Of a stretch of DNA of 64,000 nt, positions 49,084 to 58,372 are shown piece after piece. The notes under the pieces are model-generated. The model was not told where the DNA came from and ran no database searches. It saw only the letters and a list, made by a program, of their open reading frames with translations. The position numbers were made by a program, and so were the translations under genes. The stretch spans positions 124,001 through 188,000 of the forward strand of contig NZ_CP115159.1 of NCBI RefSeq assembly GCF_027594425.1, read 5' to 3'. This DNA is from Zunongwangia sp. HGR-M22. GTDB lineage: Bacteria > Bacteroidota > Bacteroidia > Flavobacteriales > Flavobacteriaceae. Each line of letters begins with the position of its first letter. Positions within the stretch are counted from its first letter, which is position 1.

Positions 49084-49683
49084 TTAAGATTCTTTAAGTA
49101 GAATTTTTTCGATTACTAGCGGAAAATGATGATGCTCTAACTCATGAATTTTAGACGCAAGACTTTCTGGAGAATCATTTTCTTCAATAATTGTTTTAGC
49201 CTGAAAGATATGCTCACCCTTGTCGTAATCTTCATTAACAAAATGAATGGTAATTCCGCTTTCTTTCTCTTTATTGTTTAGGATCGCTTGATGAACGCGC
49301 ATGCCGTACATTCCTTTCCCTCCGTAATTAGGTAGTAATGCAGGATGAATGTTAATAATACGATTAGGAAAATTTTCGATAATATTTGAAGGTACCATCC
49401 ATAAAAATCCTGCTAATACGATAAGATCTGGATTTATATCTGTTAGTACATGAAGAACTTCGTTAGAATGGTAAAGTGCATCTCGATCAAAATACAATGC
49501 TTTTATATCATGATTGTATGCACGCCGTAGGACTTTTGCATTTCTTTTGTTAGAAAAAACTGCTGCTACATTTATTTTTGAAGAATTTTCAAAATGGCGT
49601 ATAATATTTTCGGTGTTCGTTCCTGAACCCGAAGCAAATATCACTATTTTTTTTGTGTTGTTATTTTGTGGTTGGTCGCTCAA
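49084..49683 (-). CDS. purN: Phosphoribosylglycinamide formyltransferase (GART)
   Basis: PurN transfers a formyl group from 10-formyl-THF to GAR in de novo purine synthesis. The nucleotide loop IFASGSGTNTENIIRHF and the catalytic Asn-His pair in IINIHPALLPNYGGKGMYG are present, with SGITIHFVNEDYDKG before the end. Length (199) is normal. The first ~10 residues (MSDQPQNNNTKK) are polar and may be unstructured. Confidence 0.95.
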   Translation of the reverse strand: MSDQPQNNNTKKIVIFASGSGTNTENIIRHFENSSKINVAAVFSNKRNAKVLRRAYNHDIKALYFDRDALYHSNEVLHVLTDINPDLIVLAGFLWMVPSNIIENFPNRIINIHPALLPNYGGKGMYGMRVHQAILNNKEKESGITIHFVNEDYDKGEHIFQAKTIIEENDSPESLASKIHELEHHHFPLVIEKILLKES

Positions 49684-49793
49684 AATAAGGCTGTTAACAA
49701 TTATTAGGATATAAAGTTAATCTCTTTCATCGAAAAATATGTAAATTCACCTCACATTTTTAAAGTAAAAATCGGTTTTAAAATAAAGTTTTT

Positions 49794-49801
49794 TATTTTT
49801 G
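49794..49801 (+). promoter_or_regulatory. Bacteroidota -7 box upstream of acpP
   Basis: TATTTTTG matches TAnnTTTG and lies 29 bp upstream of the ATG, heading the acpP-fabF-rnc run. Confidence 0.6.
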
Positions 49802-49830
49802 CCACCTAATCAAAATTAAAATAAAATATT

Positions 49831-50067
49831 ATGTCTGACATTGCATCAAGAGTAAAAGCGATTATCGTTGACAAATTGGGTGTTGATGAGAACGAGGTTG
49901 TTAATGAAGCAAGCTTCACAAACGACTTAGGTGCTGATTCATTAGATACTGTGGAATTAATCATGGAATTCGAAAAAGAATTCGATATTCAGATTCCAGA
50001 CGATCAAGCTGAAAATATCGCGACAGTTGGTCAAGCAATTTCTTATATTGAAGACGCGAAAAAATAA
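49831..50067 (+). CDS. acpP: Acyl carrier protein
   Basis: AcpP (78 residues) carries acyl chains on a phosphopantetheine arm in fatty acid synthesis. The attachment Ser is S37 in [15 protein letters not shown]. The protein is strongly acidic and all-helical. It is followed 16 bp later by fabF, the usual arrangement. Confidence 0.97.
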   Translation: MSDIASRVKAIIVDKLGVDENEVVNEASFTNDLGADSLDTVELIMEFEKEFDIQIPDDQAENIATVGQAISYIEDAKK

Positions 50068-50083
50068 AAATTAAAAGAACCAT

Positions 50084-51337
50084 ATGGAGTTAAAGCGAGT
50101 TGTAATAACGGGCTTGGGTGCCCTTACCCCAATCGGTAACAATATTAGCGAATATTGGGACGGCTTGGTTAATGGTAAAAGTGGGAGTGGCGCTATTACG
50201 CATTTCGACCCCGAAAAGTTCAAAACAAAATTCGCTTGTGAACTCAAAAATTTTAACCCGTTAGATCACTTCGATCGAAAAGAAGCGAGAAAACTGGATA
50301 AATTTACCCAATATGCCATGGTAGCTTCAGATGAAGCTATTGCAGACTCTGGTATAGATCTTAATACGGTAGATAAATATCGTGTTGGTGTTATCTGGGG
50401 TGCTGGAATTGGTGGATTGGAAACCTTCCAAAACGAAGTTTTAAATTTCGCGGCGGGAGATGGTACTCCAAGATTTAATCCCTTCTTTATTCCTAAGATG
50501 ATTGCAGATATTGCTCCTGGTAATATCTCTATCAAACATGGGTTTATGGGCGCTAATTACACTACGGTGTCGGCTTGTGCCTCATCAGCCAATGCAATGA
50601 TTGATGCATTGAATAACATAAGATTGGGATATAGTGATGTAATTGTTTCAGGAGGCTCAGAGGCTGCAGTAACAATTGCAGGTATGGGAGGTTTTAATGC
50701 CATGCATGCGCTTTCTACCAGAAATGAAAGTCCCGCGACAGCTTCAAGACCTTTTGATGCTACTCGTGATGGCTTTGTCCTAGGTGAAGGTGCCGGTGCG
50801 CTTATATTAGAAGAATATGAGCATGCAAAAGCAAGAGGCGCTAAAATTTATGCTGAAGTAATTGGCGGTGGTCTATCTTCAGACGCTTATCACATGACGG
50901 CACCACATCCAGAAGGAAATGGTGTTGTAAGAGTGATGGAGAACTGTTTGCATAATGCAGGTATAAAACCTGAAGACATCGATGCTATTAATACTCATGG
51001 TACATCAACACCTTTAGGTGATGTAGCCGAGTTGAAAGCTATTACTAAAGTTTTTGGAGATCACGCGAAGAATATTAATATTAATTCAACAAAATCGATG
51101 ACGGGTCACCTTTTAGGTGCCGCTGGAGCGATAGAAGGAATAGCAAGTATACTGGCTATGCAGCATGGTATTGTGCCACCAACTATCAATCACGAGAATG
51201 TTGATGAAAATATAGATCCTTCGTTAAACCTAACTTTAAATAAACCTCAAAAACGAGATTTGAACATCGTGATGAGTAATACATTTGGTTTTGGTGGGCA
51301 TAATGCCTGTGTAGCTTTTAAAAAATTAAACGAGTAG
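50084..51337 (+). CDS. fabF: 3-oxoacyl-ACP synthase II
   Basis: FabF elongates acyl-ACP with malonyl-ACP. The catalytic Cys is C165 in TVSACASSANA, and the two active-site His are in NTHGTSTPLGD (near 307) and TGHLLGAAGA (near 343). The C-terminal NTFGFGGHNACVAFK is typical. Length (417) is normal. The preceding acpP and following rnc (7 bp away) form one operon. Confidence 0.97.
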   Translation: MELKRVVITGLGALTPIGNNISEYWDGLVNGKSGSGAITHFDPEKFKTKFACELKNFNPLDHFDRKEARKLDKFTQYAMVASDEAIADSGIDLNTVDKYRVGVIWGAGIGGLETFQNEVLNFAAGDGTPRFNPFFIPKMIADIAPGNISIKHGFMGANYTTVSACASSANAMIDALNNIRLGYSDVIVSGGSEAAVTIAGMGGFNAMHALSTRNESPATASRPFDATRDGFVLGEGAGALILEEYEHAKARGAKIYAEVIGGGLSSDAYHMTAPHPEGNGVVRVMENCLHNAGIKPEDIDAINTHGTSTPLGDVAELKAITKVFGDHAKNININSTKSMTGHLLGAAGAIEGIASILAMQHGIVPPTINHENVDENIDPSLNLTLNKPQKRDLNIVMSNTFGFGGHNACVAFKKLNE

Positions 51338-51344
51338 CGCTTTA

Positions 51345-52079
51345 ATGAGTGTTATTCGAAACATACTAAATTCCCGTTCTTCTTCAAAGGGCGGGAATTT
51401 TTTTGATTCCCTCCATAAGTTACTTGGCTTTCGGCCAAAAAATCTTTCTTTCTATGAAAGAGCTTTTACACATCGATCTTTAAACATTAAAGATAATGAG
51501 GGTAACGCTATAAATTACGAGCGATTAGAATTCTTAGGCGATGCTATGCTTGGTTCTGTAATTGCCTCCCATCTTTTTAAAGAAGTTCCAGAAGGAGATG
51601 AAGGTTACCTCACAAAAATGCGTTCTAAAATTGTAAGTAGAAAGCATTTAAATGAATTAGGAAAAGATATGAATCTAATTAAATTCGTTAAATCTAACAT
51701 TCCTAATGATCAATTTGGGGTAAATATTCATGGTAATATTTTTGAAGCCTTGATAGGTGCTATATATCTTGACAGAGGATATAAGTATTGTAATAAATTT
51801 ATTTACTATCGGGTAATAGAACCTTACGTGGATATCGAGACTTTAGAAGGTCGCGTAATAAGCTACAAAAGCTTATTGATAGAATGGTGCCAAAAGAAAA
51901 AAAAGGAATTTAATTATCAAGTCTACGAGGATACCGGCAATGATGAGCTTAAACATTTTGCTGTAAAATTATGGATAGATAAAAAAGTAATAGCAAAGGC
52001 TAGAGCTACCTCTAAAAAGAAAGCGGAAGAAAAAGCTTCCAAGCGCGCTTATTATGCACTTCAAAATAAAATCAATTAA
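51345..52079 (+). CDS. rnc: Ribonuclease III
   Basis: Rnc cleaves double-stranded RNA in rRNA and mRNA processing. The catalytic motif NYERLEFLGDAMLGS is complete, and the second acidic site is in NIFEALIGAIYLDRG. The C-terminal ~70 residues are a double-stranded RNA-binding domain ending KKKAEEKASKRAYYAL. The length of 244 is normal. It follows fabF closely, as in many Flavobacteriia. Confidence 0.96.
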   Translation: MSVIRNILNSRSSSKGGNFFDSLHKLLGFRPKNLSFYERAFTHRSLNIKDNEGNAINYERLEFLGDAMLGSVIASHLFKEVPEGDEGYLTKMRSKIVSRKHLNELGKDMNLIKFVKSNIPNDQFGVNIHGNIFEALIGAIYLDRGYKYCNKFIYYRVIEPYVDIETLEGRVISYKSLLIEWCQKKKKEFNYQVYEDTGNDELKHFAVKLWIDKKVIAKARATSKKKAEEKASKRAYYALQNKIN

Positions 52080-52148
52080 TTTTTGTCAAATTCGTTGAAA
52101 CTACAACGTTTTCGTTAAAATTTGTGAAAATTATTCAATTTTAACCTT

Positions 52149-52156
52149 TAATTTTG
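52149..52156 (+). promoter_or_regulatory. Bacteroidota -7 box upstream of the IPExxxVDY-like gene
   Basis: TAATTTTG matches TAnnTTTG and lies 40 bp upstream of the ATG at 52196. It suggests that this gene and pyk can be transcribed apart from rnc. Confidence 0.45.
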
Positions 52157-52195
52157 TCATCGATATTTTATCTTTATCGATAAAGTAAGATAAGC

Positions 52196-52684
52196 ATGCA
52201 TGCACATCGAATGATGCTTGAAGATATTGAAGAAGAGGACTTTAAATTGATAGCGATTTATGCTAATTTAGAGCCTTATAAAATGGCTTTTTTGCTAAAT
52301 CGATATTTAAATTTGAAATTGATGAGAAGTCGGTTTGATGTAGACTTCAATCATAAAGATGTTCAGGCAATGTATGCTTTATTTACATACAAAGACCTTA
52401 GCAGTTATAGAGATTATAGCCTGGTGAGTAATAAATTTAAAGGAGAATCCAGAAAAATTTTGAATGCCGGATCTCTGTTTTTAGAAGAAGAAGTAAGACC
52501 TTTAGAGGTTAATCTTATTCTTCAGTATAAGAAAGTTGATTTTTTTTTGAAAATAGAAGAAAATATAGAAGATCAACAGGTTCATCAACTGGTGAGCCAG
52601 ATAGGACGTATTCCGCAGGTACAGGCTGCCTATAAGATCCATGTGGATCATTTAAAATCCAAACAAAATCTAATTTTTGAATAA
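52196..52684 (+). CDS. IPExxxVDY-type small protein of unknown function
   Basis: A 162-residue protein matching a Flavobacteriia family found between rnc and pyk. The opening LEDIEEEDFKLIAIYANLEP and the middle block ILQYKKVDFFLKI correspond to its conserved strands; the signature IPExxxVDY is altered here to LQYKKVDFF. No catalytic motif is visible, and function is unknown. Its stop overlaps the pyk start by one base (TAATG). The start could also be the later ATG at 52211. Confidence 0.72.
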   Translation: MHAHRMMLEDIEEEDFKLIAIYANLEPYKMAFLLNRYLNLKLMRSRFDVDFNHKDVQAMYALFTYKDLSSYRDYSLVSNKFKGESRKILNAGSLFLEEEVRPLEVNLILQYKKVDFFLKIEENIEDQQVHQLVSQIGRIPQVQAAYKIHVDHLKSKQNLIFE

Positions 52685-54114
52685 TGCCAACAAATAAGAA
52701 GACTAAAATAGTTGCTACTTTAGGGCCAGCAACTAGCTCAAAACAAACTTTAAACGATATGCTCCAAGCTGGAGTAAATGTGTTTAGAATTAATTTTTCA
52801 CACGCCGATTACAGTGATGTAAAAGATCGTGTGCAAATGATTAGAGAGCTAAATGAAGAGAAAGGGTACAACGCTGCAATTCTTGCAGATTTACAAGGTC
52901 CGAAATTACGAGTTGGAAAAATGGAAGAAGGTGTCGTAGTGTCACCTGGAGATGAAATTGTTTTTGCTACCGGAGAGCGATTTGAAGGTTCTAAAGAACG
53001 TGTTTTTATGAATTATGCTGCGTTTCCTAAAGATGTGAACGAAGGGGAGCGAGTTCTTTTAGATGATGGTAAATTAATATTCGAAGTTGTTAACACGAAT
53101 AAAGAAAACGAAGTTAAAGCAAAAGTAATTCAGGGTGGTCCCTTAAAATCTAATAAGGGCGTTAATCTTCCTAATACAAATATTTCTTTACCTGCGCTTA
53201 CCGAGAAAGACGTGGAAGATGCAAAATTTGCATGCAGCTTAAAGGTAGACTGGATAGCACTTTCTTTCGTTAGACATGAGAAAGATATTATTGAACTTCA
53301 GGATTTAATAAAAGAGCATACCGAATATAAAATACCGATTATTGCTAAAATTGAAAAGCCAGAAGGTGTTGAAAATATAGAAAAAATTGCGGCTTATTGT
53401 GACGGATTAATGGTAGCTCGAGGTGATTTAGGAGTTGAAATTCCTGCGCAAGAAGTTCCATTAATTCAGAAAAAATTAGTTCTTGTCGCTAAAAAAGCGC
53501 GTATACCGGTGATCATCGCAACCCAAATGATGGAAACCATGATTACCAGTTTAACACCAACTAGAGCAGAAGTTAATGATGTAGCAAACTCTGTTATGGA
53601 TGGAGCTGATGCAGTTATGTTAAGTGGAGAAACCTCAGTAGGGCAATATCCAGTTCAGGTTATCGAAAAAATGGCTTCAATTTTAAGAAGTGTAGAGAAT
53701 TCGCCGTTAATTAAAGTTCCGCATGAGCCGCCACATGTTCGTACAAAAAGATATATAACTAAATCTATTTGTTATCATGCTGCACATATGGCTAACGAAA
53801 TTAAGGCTAAAGCAATTTGTACGCTAACCAATAGTGGTTATACGGCCTTCCAAATTTCAGCTTGGCGTCCAGAAAGCCATATTCTTGTATTTACTTCTAA
53901 TAGAACTATCCTTAATCGTCTTAGTTTACTTTGGGGAGTTCAGGCGTTTTATTACGACAAATACAGTACTACAGATGAAACTATAGATGACATTAATAGT
54001 ATCGCAAAATCAGATGGTTTTGTAGAACAGGGAGATTTTACGATCAACCTGGCTGCTATGCCAATTACCTCTAAAGGAATGGTAAATACGCTTAGAGTTT
54101 CTGAAATAGAGTAA
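52684..54114 (+). CDS. pyk: Pyruvate kinase
   Basis: Pyk makes ATP and pyruvate from phosphoenolpyruvate. The N-terminal TKIVATLGPATSS, the catalytic Lys in IPIIAKIEKPEGVENIE, the metal site MVARGDLGVEIP and IIATQMMETMITSLTPTRAE are all intact. The C-terminal effector-binding domain is present (total 476 residues). It is the final gene of the plus-strand run and is followed by a strong terminator. Confidence 0.97.
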   Translation: MPTNKKTKIVATLGPATSSKQTLNDMLQAGVNVFRINFSHADYSDVKDRVQMIRELNEEKGYNAAILADLQGPKLRVGKMEEGVVVSPGDEIVFATGERFEGSKERVFMNYAAFPKDVNEGERVLLDDGKLIFEVVNTNKENEVKAKVIQGGPLKSNKGVNLPNTNISLPALTEKDVEDAKFACSLKVDWIALSFVRHEKDIIELQDLIKEHTEYKIPIIAKIEKPEGVENIEKIAAYCDGLMVARGDLGVEIPAQEVPLIQKKLVLVAKKARIPVIIATQMMETMITSLTPTRAEVNDVANSVMDGADAVMLSGETSVGQYPVQVIEKMASILRSVENSPLIKVPHEPPHVRTKRYITKSICYHAAHMANEIKAKAICTLTNSGYTAFQISAWRPESHILVFTSNRTILNRLSLLWGVQAFYYDKYSTTDETIDDINSIAKSDGFVEQGDFTINLAAMPITSKGMVNTLRVSEIE

Positions 54115-54134
54115 TCTTAGAATCAATTTTATAT

Positions 54135-54167
54135 AAAAAAAGCCTCGAATGTTCGGGGCTTTTTTTA
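54135..54167. terminator. Bidirectional terminator after pyk
   Basis: An 8-bp stem (agcctcga / tcggggct, one T-G pair) with an atgt loop, an A run before it and a T run after it. Confidence 0.8.
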
Positions 54168-54284
54168 TTAGCACTGCAAGGTTTCTATATCTCTAAAGCT
54201 TGCCTTGAAATTATAAATCTATTTCTAACGAATACATAGTGTACTTGCCGAGAGCTAGTTTACTGCTTTTTTTGCTGATTCTAT

Positions 54285-55376
54285 TTAAAAATCAAACTTC
54301 AACTGAACAATTATTTCCTTCTGTTCTTCTTCTTTTTTAGAAGGCTTGTCAGTATTTAAATTGGAAAGAGAAATGCCTAAAAGCCGCACAGAATCTTTCA
54401 TCTTTTCCTGATACAAAAGCTCTTTAGCGAGCTCTAAAATGAGATCTTTACTTGAAATAAAATAAGAGATTGTTTTACTACGTGTTTGTAAACTAAAATC
54501 ACTGTATTTTATTTTGAGTGTCACAGTCTTTCCGGCAACTTTACTTTTTTTCAATCTCTTTTCAATCTCCTCAGCAATACTATTCAGCTTTTCCAGCATA
54601 AATATTTCTGAAGATATATTTTCGCTAAATGTGCGCTCTGCACCAAGTGATTTTCGCATTCTATTAGGTTTAACTTCGCTTAGATGAATACCCCGTACAA
54701 CATTATAATAATAGGAACCGTGTTTGCCAAAATGTTCTGCAAGATATTCTTCAGATTTCGATTTTAGATCTTTTCCGGTAAATATTCCAAGTCTGTACAT
54801 CTTTTCAGCAGTCACTTTTCCAACACCGTGAAACTTTCTTATTTCCAGTGCTTCCAAAAATGTCTCAACTTCTTCAGGATTTACAGTTTTTTGCCCATTA
54901 GGCTTATTAAAATCGCTTGCTACTTTTGCAATAAACTTGTTAATTGAAATTCCTGCCGAAGCATTTAATCCCGTTTTTTCCTTGATTTTAGCCCGAATTT
55001 CTCTGGCAATCATGGTGGCACTAGGATTTCCTTTTTTATTGCTTGTTACATCAAGATACGCTTCATCTAACGATAACGGTTCTACAAGATCTGTATATTC
55101 AAAAAAGATGCTTCTAATTTGCTGCGAAAGCTCACGATAACGATCAAATCTGGTTTTAACAAAAATGAGCTCTGGGCAATTTCTTTTAGCAATTACACTA
55201 CTCATTGCACTTTTTACACCATATTTTCTAGCCTCGTAGCTTGCCGCGCTCACAACGCCGCGTTGTGAACTACCGCCAACGGCGATGGGTTTCCCTCTTA
55301 ATTCGGGATTGTCCAGCTGTTCTACAGAGGCGTAAAACGCATCCATGTCGATATGAATAATCTTGCGCATTTTCAC
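54285..55376 (-). CDS. dinB: DNA polymerase IV
   Basis: DinB is a Y-family polymerase that copies past lesions with low fidelity. The active site has IIHIDMDAFYASVEQ at the N-terminus and PLSLDEAYLDVT for the second pair of carboxylates. The little finger follows (LGAERTFSENISS). The C-terminus ends in QKEIIVQLKFDF, whose QLKFDF tail resembles a beta-clamp-binding peptide. Length (363) is normal. Confidence 0.95.
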   Translation of the reverse strand: MKMRKIIHIDMDAFYASVEQLDNPELRGKPIAVGGSSQRGVVSAASYEARKYGVKSAMSSVIAKRNCPELIFVKTRFDRYRELSQQIRSIFFEYTDLVEPLSLDEAYLDVTSNKKGNPSATMIAREIRAKIKEKTGLNASAGISINKFIAKVASDFNKPNGQKTVNPEEVETFLEALEIRKFHGVGKVTAEKMYRLGIFTGKDLKSKSEEYLAEHFGKHGSYYYNVVRGIHLSEVKPNRMRKSLGAERTFSENISSEIFMLEKLNSIAEEIEKRLKKSKVAGKTVTLKIKYSDFSLQTRSKTISYFISSKDLILELAKELLYQEKMKDSVRLLGISLSNLNTDKPSKKEEEQKEIIVQLKFDF

Positions 55377-55383
55377 TATACTG

Positions 55384-55391
55384 CAAATTTA
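55384..55391 (-). promoter_or_regulatory. Bacteroidota -7 box upstream of dinB
   Basis: On the minus strand the site reads TAAATTTG, matching TAnnTTTG, only 8 bp upstream of the ATG. No LexA-like palindrome is evident here. Confidence 0.45.
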
Positions 55392-55463
55392 ATGCTAAAA
55401 CCATCCAACCTAAAAACACAGTTGCCTTAAATGCTTATATTTAGTTATATAAAATCTTAGAGT

Positions 55464-56138
55464 ATGCAAAAGACGGCAATTGTATTAGGAGCTACAGGTT
55501 TAACCGGAAGGAATTTGGTAGAAGAACTTCTTAAAAATAATGTGTATTCTAAAATAACGTTATTTTCCAGAAGTAGTTTAGGAAGAAAAGATGGGAAGCT
55601 TGAAGAGCATCTGGTCGATCTATTTAAATTAGAAGATTATAAGGACAATTTTGTAGCCGATCATGTCTTTTGCTGTATCGGTACCACTAAATCCAAAACG
55701 CCCGATAAAGAAACCTACAAAAAAATAGATCATGGGATTCCTGTCACTGCAGCAAAACTATCTGCCAAAAATAATGCAGAATGTTTTACCGTAATCTCTG
55801 CTATGGGAGCCGATGCAAATAGTAAAATCTTTTATAATCAAACAAAAGGTAAAATGGAGCAGGATGTCATGGTAAAAAATGTTCCTAATATTTATATTAT
55901 CAGACCTGCATTAATTGTTGGTGATCGAACAGAAAAGCGTTTTTTTGAAAAACTTGCCACGCATGCTTTTAAAATTTTTAATTTTATGCTTGTAGGGAAA
56001 TTAAAAAAATATCGATCTGTAAAATCGATTCATATTGCAAAAACGATGATTGAAGTTGCTAATAATGGATATCCAGATTCGATAATTAAATCGAATAAAA
56101 TAAGCGAACTCGCAACAACATACGATGGTAGAAATTGA
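55464..56138 (+). CDS. NAD(P)-binding short-chain protein (HTATIP2-like)
   Basis: A 224-residue Rossmann-fold protein with the N-terminal nucleotide loop VLGATGLTGRNLVEELL. FCCIGTTKSKTPDK and VISAMGADANSK are typical of the atypical SDR group that includes HTATIP2 and YwnB. The substrate is unknown, and the family often binds NADP without proven activity. The next gene, a CYTH protein, overlaps its 3' end by 14 bp. Confidence 0.83.
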   Translation: MQKTAIVLGATGLTGRNLVEELLKNNVYSKITLFSRSSLGRKDGKLEEHLVDLFKLEDYKDNFVADHVFCCIGTTKSKTPDKETYKKIDHGIPVTAAKLSAKNNAECFTVISAMGADANSKIFYNQTKGKMEQDVMVKNVPNIYIIRPALIVGDRTEKRFFEKLATHAFKIFNFMLVGKLKKYRSVKSIHIAKTMIEVANNGYPDSIIKSNKISELATTYDGRN

Positions 56139-56592
56139 GCGTAAATTTTTAGTGAATTCTGAAGATTTTAAAAAAGTGGCATATAATAAAAGCCGAATAC
56201 AACAAGGTTTTTTAAATACAAATCCTGAGCGTACAGTAAGAATTAGAATAAAAGATGAAGAAGCCTATATTACAGTAAAAGGGAAGAATAATGAAGCGGG
56301 ATTAACTCGTTTTGAATGGGAAAAGCAAATCGATAAGAATGAAGCTGAAGAATTACTGAAACTTTGTGAACCCGGAATGATCGATAAAACGCGTTTTTTA
56401 GTAAAATCTGATGCGCATACTTTTGAAGTAGATGAATTTTACGGCGAAAATGAAGGTTTAATTGTTGCTGAAGTAGAACTTTTAAGTGAAAAAGAGAATT
56501 TTAAAAAACCAGATTGGTTGGGTGACGAAGTAACTGGGCAAGCCAAATATTACAATTCTCAGCTAATTAAAAATCCTTATAAAAACTGGTAG
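56125..56592 (+). CDS. CYTH domain protein (triphosphate-binding)
   Basis: A 155-residue CYTH/TTM-fold protein. The signature EIERKFLV opens the protein, followed by RTVRIRIKDEEAYITVKG and the beta-barrel with alternating charged residues (TRFEWEKQI, VDEFYGENEG). Such proteins bind triphosphate and metal; most bacterial ones are tripolyphosphatases rather than adenylate cyclases. Its start overlaps the upstream Rossmann protein gene by 14 bp. Confidence 0.88.
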   Translation: MVEIERKFLVNSEDFKKVAYNKSRIQQGFLNTNPERTVRIRIKDEEAYITVKGKNNEAGLTRFEWEKQIDKNEAEELLKLCEPGMIDKTRFLVKSDAHTFEVDEFYGENEGLIVAEVELLSEKENFKKPDWLGDEVTGQAKYYNSQLIKNPYKNW

Positions 56593-56718
56593 TTTAGAAT
56601 CAATATTAGGCGTTTTTATTCTTTTTTTTCTGTAGAAAAATTCGAAAATATGAAGTCTAGATTTTTTTAAAATAGGAGTTTTCTCTATTGAAGATTTAGG
56701 ATTATAGATGCAATAAAA

Positions 56719-57015
56719 TCAAGCTTTAGATTTAATAATATCAATAATCTCTTGTTTTTGTAAAACACCAGATTGTCTCCAAAGTTGCCCGCCATTTTTA
56801 AAAAGCATCATTGTGGGAACACCTTTCACCTGATATTTGGCGGCAAGTTGTTGATTTTTATCAACATCAATTTTGATGATTTTGATGTCTTCTCCCAATT
56901 CTGTTTTCACCTCTTTTAAGATTGGAGCAAGCGTTTTGCAAGGACCACACCAATCGGCATAAAAGTCAATTAAAACAGGTTTTTCATCGGAGATGATGTC
57001 TCCAAAAGTGCTCAT
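56719..57015 (-). CDS. trxA: Thioredoxin
   Basis: A 98-residue single-domain thioredoxin with the active-site motif DWCGPCKT (C23 and C26) and the cis-Pro in KGVPTMMLFKNG. It reduces protein disulfides in the cytoplasm, as it has no signal peptide. The family membership is clear; which of several thioredoxins in the genome it is cannot be told. Confidence 0.95.
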   Translation of the reverse strand: MSTFGDIISDEKPVLIDFYADWCGPCKTLAPILKEVKTELGEDIKIIKIDVDKNQQLAAKYQVKGVPTMMLFKNGGQLWRQSGVLQKQEIIDIIKSKA

Positions 57016-57085
57016 GAATTATTGGTTTTAGGTAAATTTAGCAAATTCAAGATCATTGGAAAATTCAAAATTGTTAAGTTTTGCC

Positions 57086-58198
57086 TTATTTTTCAGTAAT
57101 AGAGAAAACATCTACACTCATTTTTCTTCCTTCCAGTTTTTGCGGTCCTAGAGGCTTTACTTCAAACTCCTTAGAAATTTTTGAGTTCTCGTTTACTTTC
57201 CCAGAAATCAAAATTAATTTATCATAGGTTTTGCATAGACCTTCAATTCTAGCAGCCACATTTAAAGTGTCACCGTGATAAGCGATTTCCCGTTTAATAT
57301 CTCCCACCTCTACAGCTGTAACCAATCCTTGATGTGCTCCTGCTTTAAACACGGGAACATGATTATAAGATTTAAGATAATGTTCTTTTTTTTGCTGAAA
57401 TCGATTGTGAACTGCAAAGAAAAATCTAATTGCTTCAGTAGAATCAAACCATTTTAATGGCCAACTTATTACAACTTCATCTCCAACATACTGATAAATT
57501 TGCGCATTATGTTTTTTTACCATTTGATTGATGTCCATAAAGCTTTCTTGTATAAATGCGCTATATCGTACATGTCCTAGCTTTTCTGCCAATTGTGTTG
57601 AATCTTTTAAGTCTAGAAACATAAAAAGTCGATTCTCCTCGGTTGGATAACGGAACTTTCCCAACAAAAATGGTAAAATTAGCCCAGGACCAAATTTGTT
57701 GGTCATCTGGTTGATAAAACTTAGAACCAAAGTCATAAACAACGTATAACTTAGAATGATAATATTGTAGAATTTCCAATTCATTCTAATAATATTTTCA
57801 GTGTATTCGTTTAAGAACGAATCATCGGCATATTCTACAACCACATACCTTATAAAAGATATGATAAAGGTTAGCACGGAAAAATAAAGAATACCACCCG
57901 CCAAAATATTAAATCCTAAAGATCGATTTCTGAAGATATAATTTTTTAGAAAGTGGTCAATAAATCCAAGGGCAACACCTAAAAATGCACCTAATCCTAA
58001 AAATAGCGTTAACACACCTGTAATTGAAATATTGGTTGATTTGCCAATAGCCTGTAAAACAGATAACGCGGTAAGATGAATTATTAGAAACAACAGCCCA
58101 TAAGCTAAAATCCAGAAAATAATTTGTTTAAGGATTTTGCTTAAAAATGGATGTTGATTAGAAAAACTATAAAAATTTATAGCGTAAAATTTCCCCAT
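57086..58198 (-). CDS. Membrane-bound class III adenylate/guanylate cyclase
   Basis: A 370-residue protein. About five membrane spans occupy the first ~175 residues. The C-terminal cyclase domain starts at RLFMFLDLKDSTQLAEKLG, with the first metal Asp in FLDLKDS. YQYVGDEVVISWP carries the second metal Asp, and GDTLNVAARIEGLCK holds the transition-state Asn and Arg. The nucleotide made (cAMP or cGMP) cannot be called. No effector or phosphodiesterase lies alongside. The thioredoxin gene follows by 70 bp. Confidence 0.88.
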   Translation of the reverse strand: MGKFYAINFYSFSNQHPFLSKILKQIIFWILAYGLLFLIIHLTALSVLQAIGKSTNISITGVLTLFLGLGAFLGVALGFIDHFLKNYIFRNRSLGFNILAGGILYFSVLTFIISFIRYVVVEYADDSFLNEYTENIIRMNWKFYNIIILSYTLFMTLVLSFINQMTNKFGPGLILPFLLGKFRYPTEENRLFMFLDLKDSTQLAEKLGHVRYSAFIQESFMDINQMVKKHNAQIYQYVGDEVVISWPLKWFDSTEAIRFFFAVHNRFQQKKEHYLKSYNHVPVFKAGAHQGLVTAVEVGDIKREIAYHGDTLNVAARIEGLCKTYDKLILISGKVNENSKISKEFEVKPLGPQKLEGRKMSVDVFSITEK

Positions 58199-58278
58199 AA
58201 ACGTTGTTATTTATATTCGAAGAATTTGTGATGATTGATGAAAAAAATCGGGAATGCAAAAGTATAACTTTTTAATGC

Positions 58279-58345
58279 ATAGTCTTTATTTCTGAAAAAA
58301 ATAAAGACTATAAAACAGCCCCGATTCTTTTAAAAAAACGGGGCT
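58279..58345 (-). terminator. Tandem hairpin terminator after the RND efflux operon
   Basis: On the minus strand, downstream of the TolC-like gene, a 7-bp GC-rich stem (agccccg / cggggct) comes first, then a second 12-bp AT-rich stem (atagtctttatt / aataaagactat). Confidence 0.7.
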
Positions 58346-58372
58346 ATTTCCAACAATTAACAAAAATTCAAA

